From: Qaidamihabitans albus | GTDB taxonomy: Bacteria; Actinomycetota; Actinomycetes; Mycobacteriales; Pseudonocardiaceae | NCBI RefSeq assembly: GCF_016464705.1 | Contig: NZ_JAEHOB010000005.1 | Span: 248,001 to 312,000, forward strand | Length of the DNA: 64,000 bases | Direction of reading: 5' to 3' | In this document: positions 54,235 to 64,000 of the stretch, one piece after another | How positions within the stretch are numbered: the stretch's first letter is position 1 | How the letters are laid out: each line of letters opens with the position of its first letter | Program-made: the position numbers and the translations under genes | The notes under the pieces: generated by a model | What the model was told of the DNA's origin: nothing | Database searches by the model: none | What the model saw: the letters and a program-made list of their open reading frames with translations, nothing else

Positions 54235-55566
54235 TCACGCCGCGGCGGCCACCCGCTGCCGCTCGGGTGCGTGCGCGTCCCACGGACGGCGGCGCAACTG
54301 GACCGGCACCTCCTCGCCGCGGGCCTGCGCGGCGAACACCGCGGCCCTGGCGCGCCGGTACCACACGGCGATCCGCCAGCCACCGAGCAGCAGCACCGCC
54401 ACCACGGACAGCAGCGCGATCCGGTAGTTGCCGCCGGATACCTGCAGCAGCACGCCGATGAGCAGCGCGGTCACCGTGGTCGCCGCGAACCCGCCCACGT
54501 TGACCACGCCGGTCGCGGTGCCGACGCGGCGCAGCGGGTTGTAGTCGCGGGCCAGCGCGAAGCCGATCATCGAGGCCGGGCCGCCCAGTGACAGCACGAC
54601 GAACGCCGGGACCAGCACGGCCACCGGCATCCGCCCCGGCCAGCTCAGCAGCACCGTCCACACGGCACCCAGGCCGGCCAGGTAGCCGAGCACGAGCGGC
54701 ATCCGCAGCTCGGGCCTGCGGCCGATCAGGCCCCCGACCAGCGGCCCGCCGATCATGGCGCCGACGACGAAGACCATCAGCAGGCTGCCCGCCACCGTCG
54801 CCGAGTAGCCCTGGCCGTCGACCAGGAACGGCACGCCCCACAGCAGCACCATGACGTTCTGCCCGAATGGCGTCGTGAAGTGCGTCCAGAAGCCCAGCCG
54901 CGTGGCGGGCACCCGCCACGCGGTGGCGACCTGGCCGCCGACCTCCCGCGCCGTCACCCGCTGCGGCTCGGTCCTGCGCGCGGTCGGCGTGTCCCGGACG
55001 CGCCACTGCACGACGGCGACGAACAGCACGGTGACCAGCCCCGCGCCGAGGAACGTCGGCAGCCAGCCCGGCCCGGTGAGCAGCAGGGTCAGCGGCAGCG
55101 TGGCCGCGAGGTTGCCGGTGAAGCCGAGGGCGCCGGTAAGGGCGGTGACCAGCGTGTACTGCCGCCCGGGGAAGTGGTTGGCCGCCAGCCGGAGCACGGA
55201 GACGAAGGTGAGCGCGTCACCGAGGCCGAGCACCCCGCGGGCCACCAGGCCGAGGGCGTAGGTCTGCGCCACCGCCAGCAGCAGCTGGCCGAGCCCGAGG
55301 AACAGCAGCGCGGCGGTGAGGATCGTGCGCGGGCCGAAGCGGTCCACCAGCACGCCGGTGGGGATCTGCATCGCGGCGTACACGCCGACTTGGAGCACCG
55401 TGAACGTGCCGAGCGCGGCCGCCCCGACGCCGAAGCGCTCGGCGGCCTCGATACCGGCCACGCCGAAGGACGTGCGGTGGAACACGGCGAGGACGTAGAC
55501 GAAGGCGGCGGTCAGCCAGACCAGCCAGGAACGCGTGGTCGCTCGCGCGGTCACCGGGGACGGCAA
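54235..55566 (-). CDS. MFS transporter
   Basis: A 443-residue major facilitator with twelve membrane helices. The A-motif region GVLVDRFGPRTIL (loop 2-3) and GGLIGRRPELRMPLVLG (loop 8-9) are visible. The TTG at 55566 has GGAGGA seven bases upstream and is preferred; a GTG at 55554 and a GTG at 55620 are possible. The tail (~40 residues) is basic and cytosolic. Substrate unknown. The 137-bp gap to the MATE gene shows no clear promoter. Confidence 0.87.
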   Translation of the reverse strand: MPSPVTARATTRSWLVWLTAAFVYVLAVFHRTSFGVAGIEAAERFGVGAAALGTFTVLQVGVYAAMQIPTGVLVDRFGPRTILTAALLFLGLGQLLLAVAQTYALGLVARGVLGLGDALTFVSVLRLAANHFPGRQYTLVTALTGALGFTGNLAATLPLTLLLTGPGWLPTFLGAGLVTVLFVAVVQWRVRDTPTARRTEPQRVTAREVGGQVATAWRVPATRLGFWTHFTTPFGQNVMVLLWGVPFLVDGQGYSATVAGSLLMVFVVGAMIGGPLVGGLIGRRPELRMPLVLGYLAGLGAVWTVLLSWPGRMPVAVLVPAFVVLSLGGPASMIGFALARDYNPLRRVGTATGVVNVGGFAATTVTALLIGVLLQVSGGNYRIALLSVVAVLLLGGWRIAVWYRRARAAVFAAQARGEEVPVQLRRRPWDAHAPERQRVAAAA

Positions 55567-55703
55567 CGGAGGATCCTCCAGACGACGAGTGGGCGGGTGT
55601 CGGTCCGGGGACGCCCGCACTGCCGTCCCGCTTACTTGTATCGACTATGCAACGCCGAAACATACCCGTTACCGGAGTGCGCTTGACCACATCGATGCGC
55701 TCG

Positions 55704-57017
55704 TCAGCGAACGGCGCCGACCACCGCCCAGTGCCCCGAACGCCAGCGGAGGACCACGAACGCCAGCCGCAGCAGCATGAACAGCGACAGCCCCGTCCAG
55801 ATGCCGGCCAGCCCCCAGCCGAACCCGAGCGAGGCCCAGACCAGCGGGAGGAAGCCGAGCACGGCGCTGCCCAGCGTCGCGTTGCGCAGGAAGGCCGCGT
55901 CCCCGGCTCCGAGCAGGACCCCGTCCAGCGCGAACACGATCCCGGCGACGGGCTGCAGCGCGACGAAGAACCACCACGCGTTCGGGATCTCGGCGAGCAC
56001 GGCGGCGTCGGAGGTGAACGCGCGCGGCAGCACCTGGGACACCGCCGCGAACAGCGCGCAGAGGCCGCAGCCGAGGATGAGGCCGTACCGGGTGATCTGC
56101 GCGGCGACGCCGCGTGCCCGCTGGGCGGAGCCCGCGCCGAGTGCCGCGCCGATGAGCGACTGGGCCGCGATGGCGACCGAGTCGAGCACCAGCGAGAGGA
56201 ACGTCCAGAGCTGGAGCACCACCTGGTGGGCGCCGACCGCCGCCGCCGAGGTGCGGGCCGCCACGGTCGCGGCGGAGACGAAGCACGCCTGGAACGCCAG
56301 GCTGCGCAGCACCAGGTCGCGGCCGAGGCGAAGTTGCGCCCGCATCACCGTGGGCCTGGGCCGCAGCGGCACCCGTTCCCTCACCAGCGCACGCAGGAAC
56401 AGCGCCGACGCGACGACCTGGGCGACGACGTTGGCCACGGCGGAGCCCTCAAGTCCCCACCCGACCGGGTACACCAGCACCGGGCAGAGCACCGCGGAAA
56501 GCCCGTTGCCGGCGAGCACGTACCGCAGTGGCTTCACCGTGTCCTGCACGCCGCGCATCCAGCCGTTGCCCGCCATCGTGATGAGGATCAGCGGCGCGCC
56601 GCACAGCGCGATCCGCAGCCACGAAACGGCCCCGGCGGTGATCGCGTCGTCGCCCGACATGGCCAGCGCGATCGGCTCGGCCAGCAGCTGGCCCACCCCG
56701 AGCACGACCAGGCCGACGGCGATCGCCAGCCAGGTGGCCTGCACGCCCTCGCTGACCGCTTCGGTGCGGCGGCCCGCGCCGTGCAGCCGGGCCGTGCGCG
56801 CCGTCGTCCCGTAGGACAGGAAGGTCAGCTGCGTGGAGACCAGCGACAGCAGTGTGCCGCCGAGCGCGAGCCCCGCGAGCGGCAGGGCGCCGAGGTGCCC
56901 GACCACGGCGGTGTCCACCAGCACGTAGAGCGGCTCGGCCGCCAGCACGCCGAGCGCGGGCACGGCGAGGCCGAACACCTTGCGGGCGGGTACGCGCTCC
57001 TCGACCGGGCTGACCAC
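55704..57017 (-). CDS. MATE family efflux transporter (DinF-like)
   Basis: A 437-residue transporter with twelve helices in two bundles. It starts ARKVFGLAVPALGVLAAEPLYVLVDTAVVGHLG, the typical MATE N-terminus with the cation-site Asp in helix 1, and has ALGAGSAQRARGVAAQ in the second half. It corresponds to DinF of the mycobacterial rbfA-dinF region. GTG 57017. Confidence 0.92.
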   Translation of the reverse strand: MVSPVEERVPARKVFGLAVPALGVLAAEPLYVLVDTAVVGHLGALPLAGLALGGTLLSLVSTQLTFLSYGTTARTARLHGAGRRTEAVSEGVQATWLAIAVGLVVLGVGQLLAEPIALAMSGDDAITAGAVSWLRIALCGAPLILITMAGNGWMRGVQDTVKPLRYVLAGNGLSAVLCPVLVYPVGWGLEGSAVANVVAQVVASALFLRALVRERVPLRPRPTVMRAQLRLGRDLVLRSLAFQACFVSAATVAARTSAAAVGAHQVVLQLWTFLSLVLDSVAIAAQSLIGAALGAGSAQRARGVAAQITRYGLILGCGLCALFAAVSQVLPRAFTSDAAVLAEIPNAWWFFVALQPVAGIVFALDGVLLGAGDAAFLRNATLGSAVLGFLPLVWASLGFGWGLAGIWTGLSLFMLLRLAFVVLRWRSGHWAVVGAVR

Positions 57018-57062
57018 GTCGCGAGACTAGCGCCCGGGCCCGACAGGCTACGCTGCCCGGCG

Positions 57063-58112
57063 ATGCCCCAGTACGCGATCCTCATCCTGCCCTCGGCGAA
57101 CCGGGTCTACACGGACACGTCGAGCCGCCTGCTGTGCGCGGAGCTCGCCGCCTTCGGCGCGACGGTGCTCGGCAGCGGCACCGGTGAACCCGGCACGCGC
57201 ACGATCGCCGGTGTCGACTACGTCACCTTCGCCACCGAGGCCCCGCTGTCCGGGACGGACCTCGCGTACCTGGCCAACCTGTCGTCGCTCTACGTGTTGT
57301 TCGAGCTCACCGGCGAGCTGTTCCGGCCGCTGCCGTTGCAGCCGCTCGCCGAGTTCGACTCGGACCTGCTGACGATCCAGAAGTACTCGGGCAAGACGAA
57401 CGAGCTGTTCACCAAGCTGCTGCTCAACCTCACCGTGCTGGCGACCGACACCCCGGCGGCACTGCTCGGGCGCCGCCCTCTGCACGTGCTGGATCCGCTG
57501 TGCGGCAGGGGAACCACGCTCAACCAGGCGATGATGTACGGCTTCGACGCCACCGGCGTGGAAACCGACGGCAAGGACTTCGACGCCTACCAGCAGTTCA
57601 TCAAGACCTGGCTGCGGACGAAGCGGCTCAAGCACACCGCGGACGCGGGTCCCCTGCGCCACAACAAGAGGCGCCTCGGACGGCGGCTGGACGTCGAGTA
57701 CGCGGCCACCAAGGACCGGTACAAGGCGGGCGAGACCCGGTCGCTGACCTACCTCAACTGCGACACGCTGGCCGCCGGCGAACTGCTGCGCGGCAGACCC
57801 GCGGACGTGATCGTCACCGACGCTCCGTACGGCGTGCAGCACGGCAGCCACCACGCGCGCGAGCCAGGCCCGGCGCGGAGCCCGCGGGACCTGCTGGCCG
57901 CCGCGGTGCCGGTGTGGAACCGGGTGCTGCGGCCGGGCGGCGCGGTCGGCATCTCCTGGAACACGCACGTGGTCACGCGCGACGAGCTGGCCGGAATCCT
58001 CGAACGAACCGGCCTCGTGGTGCCGGAGGGCGACCCGTTCGACCGCCTGGAACACCGCGTCGACCAGGCGATCGTGCGCGACGTCCTGGTGGCGGCCAAG
58101 CCCGGCTCGTGA
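57063..58112 (+). CDS. TRM11-like SAM-dependent methyltransferase
   Basis: A 349-residue protein. The N-terminal ~120 residues are an unusual strand-rich part; then LHVLDPLCGRGTTLNQAMMYGFDATGVETD is motif I and the acidic loop, and the catalytic motif is VTDAPYGVQHG (D/N-P-P-Y type), followed by RPGGAVGISWNTHV. This is the Trm11/THUMP-related form that methylates exocyclic amines in tRNA, but the THUMP domain is not clear. TACGCT lies 8 bases before the ATG. The stop belongs to palindromic repeat copy 7. Confidence 0.8.
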   Translation: MPQYAILILPSANRVYTDTSSRLLCAELAAFGATVLGSGTGEPGTRTIAGVDYVTFATEAPLSGTDLAYLANLSSLYVLFELTGELFRPLPLQPLAEFDSDLLTIQKYSGKTNELFTKLLLNLTVLATDTPAALLGRRPLHVLDPLCGRGTTLNQAMMYGFDATGVETDGKDFDAYQQFIKTWLRTKRLKHTADAGPLRHNKRRLGRRLDVEYAATKDRYKAGETRSLTYLNCDTLAAGELLRGRPADVIVTDAPYGVQHGSHHAREPGPARSPRDLLAAAVPVWNRVLRPGGAVGISWNTHVVTRDELAGILERTGLVVPEGDPFDRLEHRVDQAIVRDVLVAAKPGS

Positions 58113-58151
58113 GTGCGCACACGAGTTCTAACTCGCGTGCGCACTCACGAG
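58106..58151. repeat. 46-bp palindromic repeat, copy 7
   Basis: CTCGTGAGTGCGCACACGAG / TTCTAACTCGCGTGCG / CACTCACGAG. It supplies the methyltransferase stop codon and lies 8 bases from the end of convergent rbfA. Confidence 0.87.
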
Positions 58152-58159
58152 GGGCGGCT

Positions 58160-58639
58160 TCAGCGGGCGGTGTCCGTGTCCGCGTCCTCGTCCGGTTCGG
58201 TGCCCGCCTCCCGCGGCGCGCGGTACGGGTCGGCCTCACCGGCGGGCTGGGCTCCCGTCGCGCGGCGGGCCACCTCGGCGTCGGCCTCCCGCGCCTTGGC
58301 GAGCAGCTCGTCGATGTGCCGGACGTCCTGCGGGAGGTTGTCGGCGACGAAGGTGAGCGTCGGGGTGTAGCGCACGCCCGTGCCCTGCCCGACCTTGCTG
58401 CGCAACACACCCCGCGCCGAGTCCAGCGCGGCGGCGGCACCCGCGAAGTCGGGCGCCGCGTCGAGGTTCTCCCCGAGCACGGTGTAGTAGACGGTCGCGT
58501 CGCGGAGATCGCCGGTGATCTTCGAGTCGGTGATCGTGACGTTGCTCAGCCGAGGATCCTTGACCTCGTGCTCCAGCGCGGACGCGACGATCTGCGCGAT
58601 CCGCTTCGCCAGCCTGCGTGCGCGAGCTTGATCGGCCAC
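58160..58639 (-). CDS. rbfA: 30S ribosome-binding factor RbfA
   Basis: A 159-residue KH-fold factor for late 30S maturation. It starts [31 protein letters not shown] and has [24 protein letters not shown] and [24 protein letters not shown] (in parts). The C-terminal ~40 residues are a charged tail not needed for the fold. In mycobacteria a DHH phosphoesterase gene follows; here it does not. Confidence 0.95.
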   Translation of the reverse strand: MADQARARRLAKRIAQIVASALEHEVKDPRLSNVTITDSKITGDLRDATVYYTVLGENLDAAPDFAGAAAALDSARGVLRSKVGQGTGVRYTPTLTFVADNLPQDVRHIDELLAKAREADAEVARRATGAQPAGEADPYRAPREAGTEPDEDADTDTAR

Positions 58640-58674
58640 AGGATTCCTTTCTTCGTACGGAAAGTGTGGGAGAC

Positions 58675-58977
58675 CTACTCGTCGTCGGGGCCGAGCAGCC
58701 TGCGGTGCGCGGACAGCAGCTCGACCTCCGGCCTCGCGGCCACGAGCCGTTCACAGCCGTCCAGCACGTCCCGGACGTGTGCCCCGTCGGCGGCCACCAC
58801 GGCCACCCCGATCAGCGCACGCCGGTGCAGGTCCAGATGACCGGCCTCGGCGACGGCGACCTCGAAGCGCCTGCGCACGTCGGCGATCACCGGCCGGACC
58901 ACCGACCGCTTCTGCTTCAGCGACCGCACTTCGCCCAGCAGCAGATCGAGTTCGAGCGAACCGACGAACATGGTCAT
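58675..58977 (-). CDS. DUF503 family protein
   Basis: A 100-residue protein of the small DUF503/YlxP family, usually encoded between infB and rbfA. Motifs: [23 protein letters not shown] and [26 protein letters not shown] (in parts). YlxP of Bacillus is linked to ribosome assembly. ATG 58977 (MTMFVGS); a GTG 9 codons upstream is possible. Confidence 0.9.
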   Translation of the reverse strand: MTMFVGSLELDLLLGEVRSLKQKRSVVRPVIADVRRRFEVAVAEAGHLDLHRRALIGVAVVAADGAHVRDVLDGCERLVAARPEVELLSAHRRLLGPDDE

Positions 58978-59013
58978 CCCGGAGTGGGTGTGGTGAAACG
59001 ACACGGCGCCGAA

Positions 59014-59049
59014 CCGGCTGGGTGAGGGCGTGTGCCCCCACCCAGCCGG
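59014..59049. terminator. stem-loop after infB
   Basis: CCGGCTGGGTG (59014-59024) with CACCCAGCCGG (59039-59049), plus a GGC/GCC inner pair, just past the infB stop. Confidence 0.65.
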
Positions 59050-59055
59050 GCGGTG

Positions 59056-62031
<2,976 letters not shown>

Positions 62032-62093
62032 TGCTCTCCTCAACTGATGAGGCCGGCGGCTGGACCCGCAGACCTCGTCTTATCGTCGCGCGT

Positions 62094-62507
62094 TCATGGC
62101 TTCAGCTTCACGGCTGACTCATGACGGGTCGACCTGCTTCCTTCTTCCGGTTGGACACGGGAACTCCCCGCGTCCGTACTGCTCTCGGCGAGCCGCTCCA
62201 GATGGCGCCGCACGCCTTCGGTGCCGAGCGTCCCAGAAACCCGTAACGCCCTGGGAAACGCCCGCCGCCGTTCGGCCTTGGCCAGGCACCCCGGGTCCGG
62301 ATGGAGCCATGCTCCCCGGCCCGGCAGCCGCCGACGTTGGTCGACGACCAGGTCCCCGTCCACCGCGACCATCCGCAGCAGTTCTCCGACCAACGCCCGC
62401 TGCCGGCAGCCGACACACGTGCGGACCGGCGTGACACCGGTCTCCTGGTGTGCGGAATCCGACCGCGGGCGTTGCACCGTTTCCCAGTTTAGCCCCTCGC
62501 CTGTCAC
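62094..62507 (-). CDS. YlxR (DUF448) family RNA-binding protein
   Basis: A 137-residue protein with the YlxR core [22 protein letters not shown] and [26 protein letters not shown]. It lies between nusA and infB as usual. GTG 62507 overlaps the nusA stop (GTGA) and is preferred for coupling; a GTG at 62477 is possible. YlxR binds RNA and affects transcription/translation in other bacteria. Confidence 0.88.
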   Translation of the reverse strand: MTGEGLNWETVQRPRSDSAHQETGVTPVRTCVGCRQRALVGELLRMVAVDGDLVVDQRRRLPGRGAWLHPDPGCLAKAERRRAFPRALRVSGTLGTEGVRRHLERLAESSTDAGSSRVQPEEGSRSTRHESAVKLKP

Positions 62508-63550
62508 TCAGCCGAACCGGTTGCCGCCGGATGCGGCGAGTCGTCCGGAGCGACCTGCTTCTGCGGGCCGGCGTCGGGCGCGGCGTCGCTGCGGATGTCG
62601 ATCCGCCACCCGGTCAGCCGGGCGGCCAGCCGGGCGTTCTGCCCTTCCTTGCCGATGGCGAGGGAGAGCTGGAAGTCGGGGACGACGACCCGGGCCGTCC
62701 TGGTCCGCTCGTCGACCACCGTCACCGACACAACCTTCGCGGGCGAAAGGGCATTCCCGACGAACCGGCCCGGATCGTCGGAGTGGTCGATGATGTCGAT
62801 CTTCTCACCCGCGAGCTCGCTCATCACGTTGCGCACGCGGGCGCCCATCGGGCCGATGCACGCGCCCTTGGCGTTCACGCCGGGGATGGTCGAGCGCACG
62901 GCGATCTTCGACCGGTGCCCGGCCTCGCGTGCCACCGCCGCGATCTCCACCGTACCGTCGGCGATCTCCGGCACCTCCAGCGCGAATAGCTTGCGCACCA
63001 GGTTCGGGTGGGTCCGCGACAGCGTGATCTGCGGGCCGCGCGCGCTGCGGGACACGCCGACCACGTAGGCCTTCAGCCGGTCCCCGTGCTCGTAGGACTC
63101 CCCCGGCACCTGCTCGGCCGCGGGCAGCACGCCCTCGGTGTCGCCCACCTGGACGATCACCATGCCGCGGGCGTTGGCACGCGCGTCGCGCTGGATGACA
63201 CCCGCGACGATCTCGCCCTCCTTGGCGGAGAACTCGCCGAAGGTCTTCTCGTGCTCGGCGTCGCGCAGGCGCTGCAGGATCACCTGGCGCGCCGTGGTGG
63301 CCGCGATCCGGCCGAATCCCTCCGGCGTGTCGTCCCATTCCTCGGCGACCTCGCCGCGCTCGTCGAGGGTGTGCGCGAGCACGCGCACGTAGCCCGTCTT
63401 GCGGTCGATATCGATCTTGGCGTGCGGCTGGTGGCCCTCGGTGTGCTTGTACGCGGTCAGCAACGCGCTCTCGATGGCTCCCAGAACGGTTTCGAAGGGG
63501 ATGTCCTTGTCCCGTTCGATCGCGCGCAGCGCCGCGATGTCGACGTTCAC
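62504..63550 (-). CDS. nusA: transcription termination/antitermination protein NusA
   Basis: A 348-residue elongation factor. N-terminal RNAP-binding domain ([34 protein letters not shown] in outline), S1 ([12 protein letters not shown]), and two KH domains with [15 protein letters not shown] and [24 protein letters not shown] (in parts). It lacks the C-terminal acidic repeats of E. coli, as in other actinobacteria. GTG 63550 overlaps the rimP stop. Confidence 0.96.
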   Translation of the reverse strand: MNVDIAALRAIERDKDIPFETVLGAIESALLTAYKHTEGHQPHAKIDIDRKTGYVRVLAHTLDERGEVAEEWDDTPEGFGRIAATTARQVILQRLRDAEHEKTFGEFSAKEGEIVAGVIQRDARANARGMVIVQVGDTEGVLPAAEQVPGESYEHGDRLKAYVVGVSRSARGPQITLSRTHPNLVRKLFALEVPEIADGTVEIAAVAREAGHRSKIAVRSTIPGVNAKGACIGPMGARVRNVMSELAGEKIDIIDHSDDPGRFVGNALSPAKVVSVTVVDERTRTARVVVPDFQLSLAIGKEGQNARLAARLTGWRIDIRSDAAPDAGPQKQVAPDDSPHPAATGSAE

Positions 63551-64000
63551 CTCGACTCCTCCTTCGATTCACCCTCGCCGCCGATCTTGCCCGAGGCGTC
63601 GGCCTCCAGCAGTCTGAGTTCGTCGGCGGGCGGTTGCCGGAACTCGATCTCGATGACGGCCTTCGCGATGTCGCGGTAGCGGACGTCGCGGATCGTGCCA
63701 CGGGCGCCGCCGACGAGAACGCGGACGGAGTCCTCGCCCGCCTCGCCGACGCGGCCGACGTACTCGGCCTGCGCCGCGTGCTCGGCCGGTGTGATGCGGA
63801 CCTGCCGCAACCGCGCCCGCCGCCAGTGCCTCGGTCTGGTGAGCGGCCGGTCGACGCCCGGAGAGGTGACCTCAAGGGTGTACGCGCCCGCGATCAGGTG
63901 CTCGTTGTCGTCGAGCACCTCGGACACCGCCCTGCTGACGTCGGCGACCTCGTCGAGGCCGACGCCGTCGTCGCCGTCGACGACGACCTTGACCAGCTTG
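63547..64000 (-). CDS. rimP: ribosome maturation factor RimP, partial
   Basis: The C-terminal 151 residues are visible; the start is beyond the right edge. The family signature is [27 protein letters not shown] (in parts), then the SH3-like domain ([15 protein letters not shown]). RimP helps 30S assembly. It is the first of the rimP-nusA-ylxR-infB operon. Confidence 0.93.
   Translation of the reverse strand, partial: KLVKVVVDGDDGVGLDEVADVSRAVSEVLDDNEHLIAGAYTLEVTSPGVDRPLTRPRHWRRARLRQVRITPAEHAAQAEYVGRVGEAGEDSVRVLVGGARGTIRDVRYRDIAKAVIEIEFRQPPADELRLLEADASGKIGGEGESKEESR

Noticed and set aside
55567..55703. TTGTAT-N5-ATGCAA near 55635 as an operator for the MFS gene.
   Set aside because: One mismatch, no repeat of the site, and no adjacent regulator gene.

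Overview
The window is very GC-rich DNA with dense genes, many GTG starts and many 4-base ATGA/GTGA stop/start overlaps. Gene content and order fit an actinomycete of the Pseudonocardiaceae, most like Amycolatopsis. The genus is inferred from synteny and style; no marker gene was compared. Blocks shared with mycobacteria include rsmH-mraZ, pspM-pspA-clgR-(cinA)-pgsA-rimO/argA/ftsK, rnj-dapA-thyX, dapB-M16 protease-pnp-rpsO, ribF-truB and rbfA-infB-ylxR-nusA-rimP. No rRNA, tRNA, CRISPR array or transposase was seen.

Layout. 1-3.8 kb: the start of the division/cell-wall cluster (rsmH partial, mraZ with its operator) and a four-gene ESX-associated operon (EspG, PPE-like, DUF3558, small helical protein). 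4.1-9.0 kb: a MoxR ATPase / DUF58 / transglutaminase operon. 9.1-15.7 kb: DUF3040, dinB, a methyltransferase, a ParA-like ATPase, a Nei/Fpg glycosylase, a tiny ORF in a structured transcript, a GNAT enzyme and pyrD. 15.8-21.6 kb: the phage-shock/ClgR stress module, then cinA, pgsA, rimO and argA. 21.7-26.5 kb: an accessory operon for a thiazole/oxazole-modified peptide (TOMM) plus a secreted phospholipase A2. 26.5-34.9 kb: ftsK, plsC, an AGCS symporter, a TetR regulator with its NAD(P)-binding target gene, a decayed zinc-finger gene and an EamA exporter. 35-48 kb: rnj, dapA, a Ser/Thr kinase, thyX, an RHH/DUF4097 pair, cspA, a YcaQ-type glycosylase, dapB and an M16 protease. 48-64 kb: pnp, rpsO, ribF, truB, two exporters, a TRM11-like methyltransferase, and rbfA-DUF503-infB-ylxR-nusA-rimP (partial).

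The most interesting system is the translationally coupled operon merR / leader-binding ThiF-like protein / poly-Cys membrane protein / YcaO / SagB at 21754-25910. It has the enzymes needed to turn Cys or Ser into thiazole or oxazole (YcaO cyclodehydratase with a C-terminal Pro-x-Pro tail, RRE/ThiF-like partner, SagB FMN dehydrogenase). The only substrate-like gene in it encodes a run of nine cysteines broken by one serine, placed before four predicted transmembrane helices. No exporter or leader protease is present. This suggests an azole-modified integral membrane protein rather than a secreted toxin such as streptolysin S.

A second genome-scale signal is a 46-bp near-perfect palindrome found seven times. 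It always lies at gene 3' ends, four times supplies the TGA stop itself, and two copies flank the TOMM/PLA2 island. A third is that about 16 genes start 6-8 nt after a TANNNT-like -10 box, which points to extensive leaderless translation.
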